Shown: positions 50,113 to 64,000 of the stretch, piece by piece
Layout of the letters: each line of letters starts with the position of its first letter
How positions within the stretch are numbered: position 1 is the stretch's first letter
From: Prosapia bicincta
Lineage: Eukaryota; Arthropoda; Insecta; Hemiptera; Cercopidae
Reading direction: 5' to 3'
DNA: 64,000 nucleotides
Assembly: GCA_036971475.1 (NCBI GenBank)
Contig: JBAIZL010000006.1
Location: 97,030,715-97,094,714, forward strand
Notes under the pieces: model-generated
Told to the model about the DNA's origin: nothing
What the model saw: the letters and a program-made list of their open reading frames with translations, nothing else
Database searches by the model: none
Translations under genes and position numbers: made by a program

Positions 50113-51396
50113 CTATCATTTGCTCAATTGCTATTTAGAGTGGTTACATAACCATGAGGTTAATAATATGAGTTTGTATACAAAATATTTTTATAAATTA
50201 TGTTTGGGAGATTGTATTGCTCCTAATATTACTCAGCTGGAATATTTTAACAAAATACGATCTGTTACGATATTTGTATCTCTGATAAACTACAGGTTCG
50301 TTGTACTCCTCTTCGTGCAACTCCTTCACGACCCTTATTTAATGTTCTACACTCTACGATCGTTTAAGTGTGCCTTATTTCCAATAGGCTCTTAGTGCTG
50401 GCATCCCAAAGTGAATTCTCCTTCGTCATCATGTCTTTGGCATTCTCAGCAGTCAAAGGTCTAAGTTAACCACTTTCGGCGTTTCACTTTTGCTACTTGT
50501 TTTACAGTTCATTGCAGTTTTATTATTTTTTTATACTCTATTTTCTACGCTTCTCTACAGGTAGTTTGGATTTCAGGTAGCCTTGGAAATTACATATTGC
50601 ACACTATGTACAACACAGTTTACATTATTTTAGCGATTTTTTGCTTCTTCATAAGATATCTTTATAACCTACTAAAAGAAACTTGAATATCCTAAATCTT
50701 CCCAACTTTATTGAAAGCGCTCGTTTTGTCACTAAACCAATCCCTTCTACCTACTACTTTTTTCGCATTGTTGAGGCTAATTCATTACCATTGTTTCGTA
50801 GTAGCTATAATTCCAATTCAAACGAATCGCGGGTCACTAGCTTTTGTTATATTTTCAAACTTTACCCCATAACAGCGCCGTATTTTGCGTTTTAAGGCAC
50901 AGCGATAACGTACACATAAAATAGCAGCCAGTATAGTCTTCATTCTGTTTTAGACTTTGTGAGTTTTTATAATATTGATCCTATTTTTATTTGTGTTTTG
51001 TTATCTGTTTGCAATTTCAAAACTAGTCTCTGAAGTATAAAATTTTATCAACTACCTAGGCCGATAAAGGTCCTAAGTTCGTTGCCGTAGAAGAACTGTT
51101 ACCTTTTATAAACGTTATCAGATCAGGATAATTCTGAATTGAAATATCTTATTTAAAACAATCTTACTTCAAAGACCACAACTGTTACAGGAAAAAAATA
51201 CTGCTAATCATTTTTTACGTTGCCATCTTCAATACGTAATTTTTAACTATTTATGGTGTTTTAAAGAACAGCACCCTACTTATCACTGTTTGATGTTTAC
51301 AATAAAAAACCGTTGAATTAACGTACGTTAATAATGTTAATAATAACGTTAATGCACGCTTCTCGTTGTTTTACTTAATTTCAGGTGTATAAAAAG

Positions 51397-51610
51397 ATGG
51401 CGAACTTTCCTTACACCACTAAACTGGACTTATCGAGTGCGATGATGACGATAATGCTGGCCCTAGTTTTATTTCTGACTTTTGTGTTTTACGTATACTT
51501 CACTTACTACAGACACAGTGAACGGTTCATGAAGTTGGCCAAACAAATACCAGGACCAAAATGTTACCCTATCATCGGGTCTGCCTATGCTTTTGGCTCA
51601 GACCCCAGCG
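51397..51610 (+). CDS. gene C exon 1
   Basis: Starts with ATG at MANFPYTTKL, followed by the anchor MMTIMLALVLFLTFVFYVYF and the hinge IPGPKCYPIIG. The exon is the same length as gene B exon 1 and ends at the same phase (donor GTAAGC). Confidence 0.88.
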
Positions 51611-51689
51611 GTAAGCTGAAATAGTGATACAACACACGTATTCATATAAGATCCTTAACAGAGTTTTATCTTCTGATTAAGTCATTTGT

Positions 51690-51725
<36 letters not shown>

Positions 51726-54700
51726 ACGCGCGTGTGTGTGTGTGTGTGTGTAAGTGCGTGTGCGAGTTATTAGGTGTAAATTATAAGTAAACCTTTAAAA
51801 TAGATACTTAATACAGTAAGAACGATTGTTAGTGTAGGAAACTAATATCTTCCAATACTAAAGACAGTTTAATACTAAATCCAATTTGTATGATTATACA
51901 AATTATTTCGTGTTGAAGCTTACTTTTTAATATAATTTCTTAATTTGTATTACATTTATTTGTATTTTAAAACTTCTGAAATATCTCTTAGGTAAAATAA
52001 TACATAAGAACATCAAAACATAAACTCTGCAATAATACCACCTTTATTTATATAATTTTCACGTAAAATAATACGTAAGAACATATGTAACCATCAAAAC
52101 ATAAACTCTGCACTCATACCACCTTTATTTATATACTTTTCACGTAAAATAATACGTAAGAACATATGTAACCATCAAAACATAAACTCTGCACTAATAC
52201 CACCTTTATTTATATACTTTTCTGGTAAACTAATACGTAAGAACATATGTAACCATCAAAACATAAACTCTGCACTAATACCACCTTTATTTATATACTT
52301 TTCTGGTAAACTAATACGTAAGAACATATGTAACCATCAAGACATAAACTCTGCACTAATACCACCTTTATTTATATAATTTTCCCGTAAAATAATACGT
52401 AAGAACATATGTAACCATCAAAACATAAACTCTGCACTAATACCACCTTTATTTATATACTTTTCTGGTAAACTAATACGTAAGAACATATGTAACCATC
52501 AAGACATAAACTCTGCACTAATACCACTTTTATTTATATAATTTTCCCGTAAAATAATACGTAAGAACATATGTAACCATCAAAACATAAACTCTGCACT
52601 AATACCACCTTTATTTATATACTTTTCTGGTAAACTAATACGTAAGAACATATGTAACCATCAAAACATAAACTCTGCACTAATACCACCTTTATTTATA
52701 TAATTTTCCCGTAAAATAATACGTAAGAACATATGTATCCATCAAAATATAAACTCTGCACTAATACCACCTTTATTTATATACTTTTCATGTAAAATAA
52801 TACATAGGAACATAAGTAACCATCAAAATATAAACTCTGCACTAATACCACCTTTATTTATATAATTTTCCCGTAAAATAATACGTAAGAACATATGTAT
52901 CCATCAAGACATAAACTCTGCAATAATACCACTTTTATTTATGTAATGATCAAGTAAAATAATACATAGGAACATATGCGCCCATCAAAACATAAACTCT
53001 GCACTAATACCAACTTCATTTATATACTTTTCATGTAAAATAATGCATAGGAACATAAGTAACCATCAAAACATAAACTCTGCTTTAATACCACCTTTAT
53101 TTATATAATTTTCCCGTAAAATAATGCATAGGAACATAAGTAACCATCAAAACATAAACTCTGCTTTAATACCACCTTTATTTATATACTTTTCCCGTAA
53201 AATAATGCATAGGAACATAAGTAACCATCAAAACATAAACTCTGCTTTAATACCACCTTTATTTATATAATTTTCCCGTAAAATAATGCATAGGAACATA
53301 AGTAACCATCAAAACATAAACTCTGCTTTAATACCACCTTTATTTATATAATTTTCCCGTAAAATAATGCATAGGAACATAAGTAACCATCAAAACATAA
53401 ACTCTGCTTTAATACCACCTTTATTTATATAATTTTCCCGTAAAATAATGCATAGGAACATAAGTAACCATCAAAACATAAACTCTGCTTTAATACCACC
53501 TTTATTTATATAATTTTCCCGTAAAATAATACATAGGAACATATGCGCCCATCAAAACATAAACTCTCCACTAATAGCACCTTTATTTATATAATTTTCC
53601 CGTAAAATAATACGTAAGAACATATGTATCCATCAAAACATAAACTCTGCACTAATACCACCTTTATTTATATAATTTTCCCGTAAAATAATACGTAAGA
53701 ACATATGTATCCATCAAAACATAAACTCTGCACTAATACCACCTTTATTTATATAATTTTCCCGTAAAATAATACGTAAGAACATATGTATCCATCAAAA
53801 TATAAACTCTGCACTAATACCACCTTTATTTATATACTTTTCATGTAAAATAATACATAGGAACATAAGTAACCATCAAAATATAAACTCTGCACTAATA
53901 CCACCTTTATTTATATAATTTTCCCGTAAAATAATACGTAAGAACATATGTATCCATCAAGACATAAACTCTGCAATAATACCACTTTTATTTATGTAAT
54001 GATCAAGTAAAATAATACATAGGAACATATGCGCCCATCAAAACATAAACTCTGCACTAATACCACCTTTATTTATATAATTTTCCCGTAAAATAATACG
54101 TAAGAACATATGTATCCATCAAAACATAAACTCTGCACTAATACCACCTTTATTTATATAATTTTCCCGTAAAATAATACGTAAGAACATATGTATCCAT
54201 CAAAATATAAACTCTGCACTAATACCACCTTTATTTATATACTTTTCATGTAAAATAATACATAGGAACATAAGTAAAAATCAAAATATAAACTCTGCAC
54301 TAATACCACCTTTATTTATATAATTTTCCCGTAAAATAATACGTAAGAACATATGTATCCATCAAGACATAAACTCTGCAATAATACCACTTTTATTTAT
54401 GTAATGATCAAGTAAAATAATACATAGGAACATATGCGCCCATCAAAACATAAACTCTGCACTAATACCAACTTCATTTATATACTTTTCATGTAAAATA
54501 ATGCATAGGAACATAAGTAACCATCAAAACATAAACTCTGCTTTAATACCACCTTTATTTATATAATTTTCCCGTAAAATAATGCATAGGAACATAAGTA
54601 ACCATCAAAACATAAACTCTGCTTTAATACCACCTTTATTTATATAATTTTCCCGTAAAATAATGCATAGGAACATAAGTAACCATCAAAACATAAACTC

Positions 54701-57700
54701 TGCACTAATACCACCTTTATTTATATAATTTTCCCGTAAAATAATACATAGGAACATATGCGCCCATCAAAACATAAACTCTCCACTAATAGCACCTTTA
54801 TTTATATACTTTTCACGTAAAAAATTACGTAAGAACATATGTAACCATAAAAACATAAACTCTGCACTAATACCACCTTTATTTATATACTTTTCACGTA
54901 AAATAATACGTAAGAACATATGTAACCATCAAAACATAAACTCTGCACTAATACCACCTTTATTTATATACTTTTCACGTAAAATAATACGTAAGAACAT
55001 ATGTAACCATCAAAACATAAACTCTCCACTAATACCACCTTTATTTATATACTTTTCACGTAAAATAATACGTAAGAACATATGTAACCATCAAAACATA
55101 AACTCTCCACTAATACCACCTTTATTTATATAATTTTCCCGTAAAATAATGCATAGGAACATAAGTAACCATCAAAACATAAACTCTGCTTTAATACCAC
55201 CTTTATTTATATAATTTTCCCGTAAAATAATACATAGGAACATATGTAACCATCAAAACATAAACTCTCCACTAATAGCACCTTTATTTATATACTTTTC
55301 ACGTAAAAAATTACGTAAGAACATATGTAACCATAAAAACATAAACTCTGCACTAATACCACCTTTATTTATATACTTTTCACGTAAAATAATACGTAAG
55401 AACATATGTAACCATCAAAACATAAACTCTCCACTAATACCACCTTTATTTATATACTTTTCACGTAAAATAATACGTAAGAACATATGTAACCATCAAA
55501 ACATAAACTCTGCACTAATACCACCTTTATTTATATACTTTTCACGTAAAATAATACGTAAGAACATATGTAACCATCAAAACATAAACTCTCCACTAAT
55601 ACCACCTTTATTTATATACTTTTCACGTAAAATAATACGTAAGAACATATGTAACCATAAAAACATAAACTCTGCACTAATACCACCTTTATTTATATAC
55701 TTTTCACGTAAAATAATACGTAAGAACATATGTAACCATCAAAACATAAACTCTCCACTAATACCACCTTTATTTATATACTTTTCACGTAAAAAATTAC
55801 GTAAGAACATATGTAACCATAAAAACATAAACTCTGCACTAATACCACCTTTATTTATATACTTTTCACGTAAAATAATACGTAAGAACATATGTAACCA
55901 TCAAAACATAAACTCTGCACTAATACCACCTTTATTTATATACTTTTCACGTAAAATAATACGTAAGAACATATGTAACCATCAAAACATAAACTCTCCA
56001 CTAATACCACCTTTATTTATATACTTTTCACGTAAAATAATACGTAAGAACATATGTAACCATCAAAACATAAACTCTCCACTAATACCACCTTTATTTA
56101 TATACTTTTCACGTAAAAAATTACGTAAGAACATATGTAACCATAAAAACATAAACTCTGCACTAATACCACCTTTATTTATATACTTTTCACGTAAAAT
56201 AATACGTAAGAACATATGTAACCATCAAAACATAAACTCTGCACTAATACCACCTTTATTTATATACTTTTCACGTAAAATAATACGTAAGAACATATGT
56301 AACCATCAAAACATAAACTCTCCACTAATACCACCTTTATTTATATACTTTTCACGTAAAATAATACGTAAGAACATATGTAACCATCAAAACATAAACT
56401 CTCCACTAATACCACCTTTATTTATATAATTTTCCCGTAAAATAATGCATAGGAACATAAGTAACCATCAAAACATAAACTCTGCTTTAATACCACCTTT
56501 ATTTATATAATTTTCCCGTAAAATAATACATAGGAACATATGTAACCATCAAAACATAAACTCTCCACTAATAGCACCTTTATTTATATACTTTTCACGT
56601 AAAAAATTACGTAAGAACATATGTAACCATAAAAACATAAACTCTGCACTAATACCACCTTTATTTATATACTTTTCACGTAAAATAATACGTAAGAACA
56701 TATGTAACCATCAAAACATAAACTCTCCACTAATAGCACCTTTATTTATATACTTTTCACGTAAAAAATTACGTAAGAACATATGTAACCTTAAAACATA
56801 AACTCTGCACTAATACCACCTTTATTTATATACTTTTCCCGTAAAATAATACATAGGAACATATGCGCCCATCAAAACATAAACTCTCCACTAATAGCAC
56901 CTTTATTTATATACTTTTCACGTAAAAAATTACGTAAGAACATATGTAACCATAAAAACATAAACTCTGCACTAATACCACCTTTATTTATATACTTTTC
57001 ACGTAAAATAATACGTAAGAACATATGTAACCATCAAAACATAAACTCTGCACTAATACCACCTTTATTTATATACTTTTCACGTAAAATAATACGTAAG
57101 AACATATGTAACCATCAAAACATAAACTCTCCACTAATACCACCTTTATTTATATACTTTTCACGTAAAATAATACGTAAGAACATATGTAACCATCAAA
57201 ACATAAACTCTCCACTAATACCACCTTTATTTATATAATTTTCCCGTAAAATAATGCATAGGAACATAAGTAACCATCAAAACATAAACTCTGCTTTAAT
57301 ACCACCTTTATTTATATAATTTTCCCGTAAAATAATACATAGGAACATATGTAACCATCAAAACATAAACTCTCCACTAATAGCACCTTTATTTATATAC
57401 TTTTCACGTAAAAAATTACGTAAGAACATATGTAACCATAAAAACATAAACTCTGCACTAATACCACCTTTATTTATATACTTTTCACGTAAAATAATAC
57501 GTAAGAACATATGTAACCATCAAAACATAAACTCTCCACTAATACCACCTTTATTTATATACTTTTCACGTAAAATAATACGTAAGAACATATGTAACCA
57601 TCAAAACATAAACTCTGCACTAATACCACCTTTATTTATATACTTTTCACGTAAAATAATACGTAAGAACATATGTAACCATCAAAACATAAACTCTCCA

Positions 57701-60700
57701 CTAATACCACCTTTATTTATATACTTTTCACGTAAAATAATACGTAAGAACATATGTAACCATAAAAACATAAACTCTGCACTAATACCACCTTTATTTA
57801 TATACTTTTCACGTAAAATAATACGTAAGAACATATGTAACCATAAAAACATAAACTCTGCACTAATACCACCTTTATTTATATACTTTTCACGTAAAAT
57901 AATACGTAAGAACATATGTAACCATCAAAACATAAACTCTCCACTAATACCACCTTTATTTATATACTTTTCACGTAAAATAATACGTAAGAACATATGT
58001 AACCATCAAAACATAAACTCTCCACTAATACCACCTTTATTTATATACTTTTCACGTAAAATAATACGTAAGAACATATGTAACCATCAAAACATAAACT
58101 CTCCACTAATACCACCTTTATTTATATACTTTTCACGTAAAATAATACGTAAGAACATATGTAACCATCAAAACATAAACTCTCCACTAATACCACCTTT
58201 ATTTATATAATTTTCCCGTAAAATAATGCATAGGAACATAAGTAACCATCAAAACATAAACTCTGCTTTAATACCACCTTTATTTATATAATTTTCCCGT
58301 AAAATAATACATAGGAACATATGCGCCCATCAAAACATAAACTCTCCACTAATAGCACCTTTATTTATATACTTTTCACGTAAAAAATTACGTAAGAACA
58401 TATGTAACCATAAAAACATAAACTCTGCACTAATACCACCTTTATTTATATACTTTTCACGTAAAATAATACGTAAGAACATATGTAACCATCAAAACAT
58501 AAACTCTCCACTAATACCACCTTTATTTATATAATTTTCCCGTAAAATAATGCATAGGAACATAAGTAACCATCAAAACATAAACTCTGCTTTAATACCA
58601 CCTTTATTTATATAATTTTCCCGTAAAATAATACATAGGAACATATGCGCCCATCAAAACATAAACTCTCCACTAATAGCACCTTTATTTATATACTTTT
58701 CACGTAAAAAATTACGTAAGAACATATGTAACCATAAAAACATAAACTCTGCACTAATACCACCTTTATTTATATACTTTTCACGTAAAATAATACGTAA
58801 GAACATATGTAACCATCAAAACATAAACTCTGCTTTAATACCACCTTTATTTATATAATTTTCCCGTAAAATAATACATAGGAACATATGCGCCCATCAA
58901 AACATAAACTCTCCACTAATAGCACCTTTATTTATATACTTTTCACGTAAAAAATTACGTAAGAACATATGTAACCATAAAAACATAAACTCTGCACTAA
59001 TACCACCTTTATTTATATACTTTTCACGTAAAATAATACGTAAGAACATATGTAACCATCAAAACATAAACTCTGCACTAATACCACCTTTATTTATATA
59101 CTTTTCACGTAAAATAATACGTAAGAACATATGTAACCATCAAAACATAAACTCTCCACTAATACCACCTTTATTTATATACTTTTCACGTAAAATAATA
59201 CGTAAGAACATATGTAACCATCAAAACATAAACTCTGCACTAATACCACCTTTATTTATATACTTTTCACGTAAAATAATACGTAAGAACATATGTAACC
59301 ATCAAAACATAAACTCTCCACTAATACCACCTTTATTTATATAATTTTCACGTAAAATAATACGTAAGAACATATGTAACCATCAAAACATAAACTCTGC
59401 ACTAATACCACCTTTATTTATATAATTTTCCCGTAAAATAATACGTAAGAACATATGTAACCATCAAAACATAAACTCTGCACTAATACCACCTTTATTT
59501 ATATACTTTTCACGTAAAATAATACGTAAGAACATATGTAACCATCAAAACATAAACTCTGCTCTAATACCACCTTTATTTATATACTTTTCACGTAAAA
59601 TAATACGTAAGAACATATGTAACCATCAAAACATAAACTCTGCACTAATACCACCTTTATTTATATAATTTTCCCGTAAAATAATACGTAAGAACATATG
59701 TAACCATCAAAACATAAACTCTGCACTAATACCACCTTTATTTATATACTTTTCACGTAAAATAATACGTAGGAACATATGTACCCATCAAAACATAAAC
59801 TCTGCACTAATACCACCTTTATTTATATACTTTTCACGTAAAATAATACATAGGAACATATGTACCCATCAAAACATAAACTCTGCACTAATACCACCTT
59901 TATTTATATACTTTTCCCGTAAAATAATACGTAAGAACATATGTAACCATCAAAACATAAACTCTGCACTAATACCACCTTTATTTATATACTTTTCACG
60001 TAAAATAATACGTAAGAACATATGTAACCATCAAAACATAAACTCTGCACTAATACCACCTTTATTTATATACTTTTCACGTAAAATAATACGTAAGAAC
60101 ATATGTAACCATCAAAACATAAACTCTGCACTAATACCACCTTTATTTATATAATTTTCACGTAAAATAATACGTAAGAACATATGTAACCATCAAAACA
60201 TAAACTCTGCACTAATACCACCTTTATTTATATACTTTTCACGTAAAATAATACGTAAGAACATATGTAACCATCAAAACATAAACTCTGCACTAATACC
60301 ACCTTTATTTATATACTTTTCACGTAAAATAATACGTAAGAACATATGTAACCATCAAAACATAAACTCTGCACTAATACCACCTTTATTTATATACTTT
60401 TCACGTAAAATAATACGTAAGAACATATGTAACCATCAAAACATAAACTCTGCACTAATACCACCTTTATTTATATACTTTTCACGTAAAATAATACGTA
60501 AGAACATATGTAACCATCAAAACATAAACTCTGCACTAATACCACCTTTATTTATATACTTTTCACGTAAAATAATACGTAAGAACATATGTAACCATCA
60601 AAACATAAACTCTGCACTAATACCACCTTTATTTATATAATTTTCACGTAAAATAATACGTAAGAACATATGTAACCATCAAAACATAAACTCTGCACTA

Positions 60701-63700
60701 ATACCACCTTTATTTATATACTTTTCACGTAAAATAATACGTAAGAACATATGTAACCATCAAAACATAAACTCTGCACTAATACCACCTTTATTTATAT
60801 ACTTTTCACGTAAAATAATACGTAAGAACATATGTAACCATCAAAACATAAACTCTGCACTAATACCACCTTTATTTATATAATTTTCCCGTAAAATAAT
60901 ACGTAAGAACATATGTAACCATCAAAACATAAACTCTGCACTAATACCACCTTTATTTATATACTTTTCACGTAAAATAATACGTAAGAACATATGTAAC
61001 CATCAAAACATAAACTCTGCACTAATACCACCTTTATTTATATAATTTTCCCGTAAAATAATACGTAAGAACATATGTAACCATCAAAACATAAACTCTG
61101 CACTAATACCACCTTTATTTATATACTTTTCACGTAAAATAATACGTAAGAACATATGTATCCATCAAGACATAAATTCTGCACTAATACCACTTTTATT
61201 TATATACTTTTCACGTAAAATAATACGTAAGAACATATGTAACCATCAAAACATAAACTCTGCTCTAATACCACCTTTATTTATATACTTTTCACGTAAA
61301 ATAATACGTAAGAACATATGTATCCATCAAGACATAAATTCTGCACTAATACCACTTTTATTTATGTAATGATCAAGTAAAATAATACATAGGAACATAT
61401 GCGCCCATCAAAACATAAACTCTGCACTAATACACCTTTATTTATATACTTTTCATGTAAAATAATACATAGGAACATATGTAACCATCAAAACATAAAC
61501 TCTGCACTAATACCACCTTTATTTTTATACTTTTCATGTAAAATAATACATAGGAACATATGTAACCATCAAAACATAAACTCTGCACTAATACCACCTT
61601 TATTTATATACTTTTCATGTAAAATAATACATAGGAACTTATGTAACCATCAAAACATAAACTCTGCACTAATACCACCTTTATTTTTATACTTTTCATG
61701 TAAAATAATACATAGGAACATATGTAACCATCAAAACATAAACTCTGCACTAATACCACCTTTATTTATATACTTTTCATGTAAAATAATACATAGGAAC
61801 ATATGTACCCATCAAAATATAAATTCTATAACCTATATTTATATAATGTACCCACATTTATTTTCAGTTTCAATATTTTGAAATAAGCAAACCTATTTTT
61901 AATTATTAAAAACTTTATTTTGTTATAATTTAGAGTACAGCATATGTTGTACTGTAAAATACGAGATTTAAAATAAAGTTGTACACGTATAAATAAAGCA
62001 CAACTTCAAAATATAAACATTATTCTATTATGTCGTTTTAAATAAATACTAATATATTTTTAAATTATTATATCCTAACAGAGAATTTATCAAGTTACTA
62101 GGTATGATAAAATATCAACATTTTAAATCTTTGCTCTAATCCTTTTATGCTATAGTATTTTAAAGTCGCCTTGCTTTTCTTTCTACCTCCCTCTCTCTCT
62201 TTCTCTCGCTCACTCTCTTCCCTCCTCTCTCGTCTTCTGTCCCATACATCCTGCACACACTTATATGCACAAAATATAATACACTTCATCATAACAACGT
62301 TTGGGAAAATATTTATTTAATATATTATTATGAAGAATAATATAATTTTTTGTTAATTTATGAAAATAATAACCTTTTAAAAATCAATTGTATTTTATAG
62401 ACACGTTTATCTAGAAACAAATTTTCTTTAATTAGCCATTTTAATACACAGACGGATAAGGTTCAAACCACTTTGTGTTATATTCTTGTCACTATAAAGC
62501 CGTTTCATTTTTTTTTGTAAAATCACGTTTCATAAAAATATATCGTTATTAATATCATTACTTTGATGTAAATTTGTTAAATGAGTATTATTGGTTATTT
62601 TATTATTTAATGTTTGTGTTTCAAATTTACAGTTAGTTTGAAGAACATCTCTGAACATGCACAAATTGCACGAGTGACAGGCTACTGGATTGGGCCTCTT
62701 TTTTACGTGGGCTTGTGGGGCTATGAAGATTTAGAGGTAGGTTTAAATTGATTCTTCGAAAACCTAGTGTGAAGTCTGTATTTATTAATTTTAAATGTTT
62801 TAAATCCCTTGAATGTTAAATTTAAATAAGTTTCAAGATTCGGAATATTTAACATAAATTATTAAAAAATCCAAACCTAATACCAACTGATATAGAGTAA
62901 ATAACAAGATATACAAAGCTTGCAGTTTTTGTGTTGTACATCTAAAAAAGTTTCTATTTTTACATTTTTTATATTTAATTGGCAAAAACCACTACTTACT
63001 GTTATTTTCAGCAGACTTCTGTACTAGATCCGTTCAAGATTCATTGCTTTGAGTCACGGACAAGTGTTAAAATATATTATTTGATTCTGAATGTGTTTTG
63101 TCATTTAGAATCTGTTGTGGATTGTATTTATCATATTTGTATATCTCGTTGTTTTCTGTTCTGTTATGTTTGTTGCTTTTTTTATGTTGTGTAGGATTTT
63201 TAGGTTGGGGTTTACGTTAGTCTCAGAGTGTAGTGTGTGTAATGTGTATAGGGAATTTTGATGTGTGTTGTGTCTTTTTTATGCCTTTTATGTGTTCGTT
63301 GTATCGTGTGGTAAATGTTCTCCCTGTTTATTCTATGTAGCTAACTAAAGATGTCTCTCCAAACTGTCTCTTTACGTCCAGTTAAGTATGCGCAAAATAA
63401 ACGGTACTGATCAGCTGTAGTAGTGCCAGTGCCTTCTCGATCAGCTGTGCCGACTTTTGATTGTTGCCGCGTATTCGTGTTGACGTATTTCATTTGAGGT
63501 TAGTTTTTGCTGACATGTTGCTAACTAATGTCGTTTCACTAAAGCACTTCTTACAACTGTTTATTTTGGCGCATACGGTACAAGAATTATACTTTACTAT
63601 ATTGAGTTCTAGTTATATAACATATCATGAGTATGGTAACAATTGTAAGTATAGTGCAGCCCATTAGATGTAGCCATTACAGAATAACAATAAGAATCAC

Positions 63701-63816
63701 TTATCTAAAATTGTTTTTATTTCAGGTGGTTATGGGGCACAAAAATTTGTTAACCAAATCGATTGCCACTGAGATGATGAAAGGATTACTTGGAAATGGA
63801 TTAATCACATCTTCGG
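51397..63816 (+). CDS. CYP4-clan cytochrome P450, gene C (3'-partial, exons 1-3)
   Basis: First three exons of a third paralog: 51397-51610, 62633-62736 and 63726-63816, all with GT..AG borders and the same phases as gene B. Exon 1 encodes 71 codons plus one base: a hydrophobic anchor (about residues 18-35), then the hinge IPGPKCYPIIG. Exon 2 carries the YWIGPLFYVGL segment equivalent to HWIGPLMYVSV in gene B. Exon 3 ends GNGLITSS like gene B. Translation is more diverged from B than A is. Intron 1 spans about 11 kb, mostly an 81-bp satellite. A TTTCAG just before the exon at 51384 suggests a 5' UTR intron ending 12 nt before the ATG. Exons 4-12 are beyond the window. Confidence 0.88.
51689..51752. 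repeat. (GT)n microsatellite
   Basis: GT run with a CACGCGCG interruption just inside intron 1 of gene C. Confidence 0.93.
51985..61830. repeat. 81-bp satellite array, about 120 copies, with higher-order structure
   Basis: Units of 81 bp contain CATAAACTCTGCACTAATAC, CACCTTTATTTATATACTTT and CACGTAAAATAATACGTAAG. The last has a short palindrome (ACGTA..TACGT). At least four variants exist: CACGTAAAATAATACG; CCCGTAAAATAATGCATAGG; CACGTAAAAAATTACG; and CCCGTAAAATAATACATAGG with CTCCACTAATAGC. They recur in a fixed order at about 55140, 56430, 57240, 58210 and 58540. A rarer variant with ATGTAATGATCAAG is at about 52945, 53995, 54395 and 61365. The centre-right (59350-61130) is the most uniform. 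It occupies most of intron 1 of gene C. Confidence 0.97.
62165..62240. repeat. CT-rich low-complexity tract
   Basis: Irregular TCTCTCC runs between the satellite and gene C exon 2. The minus-strand open frame through it is an artefact. Confidence 0.8.
62633..62736 (+). CDS. gene C exon 2
   Basis: Acceptor TTACAG, donor GTAGGT. It encodes SLKNISEHAQIARVTGYWIG then PLFYVGLWGYEDLE, one codon shorter than gene B exon 2. It lies about 800 bp after the end of the 81-bp satellite. Confidence 0.85.
63375..63505 (-). repeat. dispersed repeat copy 2
   Basis: GCCGCGTATTCGTGTTGACG then TATTTCATTTGAGG is the inverse of the sequence at 24790-24835; CTTCTCGATCAGCTG also matches. It lies in intron 2 of gene C. 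The rest of 62737-63725 shows nothing I recognise. Confidence 0.75.
63726..63816 (+). CDS. gene C exon 3
   Basis: Acceptor TTTCAG, donor GTAAGT. It encodes VVMGHKNLLTKSIATEMMKG then LLGNGLITSS, 30 codons plus one base as in gene B. Confidence 0.87.
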
Positions 63817-64000
63817 GTAAGTAATTTGAAAATCTGCAACTCTCACATACAAATCAGATTTTTAGAGTATTTCATTTTTAACACAGTTACTTCAATTTAA
63901 TTGGTCTTTAAAAAAAGATTTACATGGAATATTAAGTATTGTTTTACGTATATTATTTACGCCCAGATCCTTAAACAGCAGTTTGTCGACATAGATATTT

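Noticed and set aside
61399..61881. 160-codon frame with a repeating 27-residue unit
   Set aside because: 81 bp is 27 codons, so a stop-free frame persists through satellite copies; the same occurs on the minus strand at 57682-57915. Most copies elsewhere contain stops.

Overview
This is a eukaryotic, AT-rich, repeat-laden genomic window. It has introns with GT..AG borders, large (CA)n/(TA)n microsatellites, satellite DNA and retroelements. The only protein-coding genes I can support are three tandem, same-strand (+) cytochrome P450 genes of the CYP4 clan (microsomal type). The gene family, Penelope-like retroelement pieces and a pogo-like transposon fit an arthropod, most likely an insect with a large genome. 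The species cannot be named from the sequence.

Layout. (1) 1-7903 is almost pure tandem repeat: degenerate minisatellites, then a 138-bp repeat, then about 22 copies of a 141-bp satellite. By comparison with gene B it should lie inside intron 5 of P450 gene A. (2) 8137-17539 holds exons 6-12 of gene A, whose 5' half is off the left edge. Its introns carry a Penelope-like fragment, a 1.8-kb pogo-like element, microsatellites, palindromic elements and a broken duplicate of the exon 10 start. (3) 17540-26271 is intergenic, with three minisatellite arrays and a tandemly duplicated segment just before gene B. (4) 26272-42711 is gene B, complete: 12 exons, 1653 nt of coding sequence, 550 residues, with every intron phase consistent. 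(5) 42712-51396 is intergenic, with palindromic elements and a relic of a lost P450 exon 9. (6) 51397-63816 holds exons 1-3 of gene C. Its first intron contains a satellite array of about 9.8 kb (about 120 copies of 81 bp, with higher-order structure). Exons 4-12 are off the right edge.

The most interesting layer is not protein coding. At least ten places carry a hammerhead-ribozyme-like core: CTGANGA, a stem-loop, then GAAA, with a short palindromic stem III (AACGTT or AAGCTT) and a short stem I. Two of them are at the 3' ends of Penelope-like fragments (one with a recognisable GIY-YIG endonuclease reading frame). Others sit in head-to-head inverted dimers of short elements that usually abut (TA)n tracts. 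Stem II covaries between subfamilies. All copies lie in P450 introns or between the P450 genes.

Genes A and B are recent duplicates. Their 3' exons, introns 10 and 3' flanks are nearly identical, except for one 45-bp block in exon 11 that holds 12 substitutions. Both lack the I-helix glutamate that most CYP4 enzymes use to bind heme covalently.
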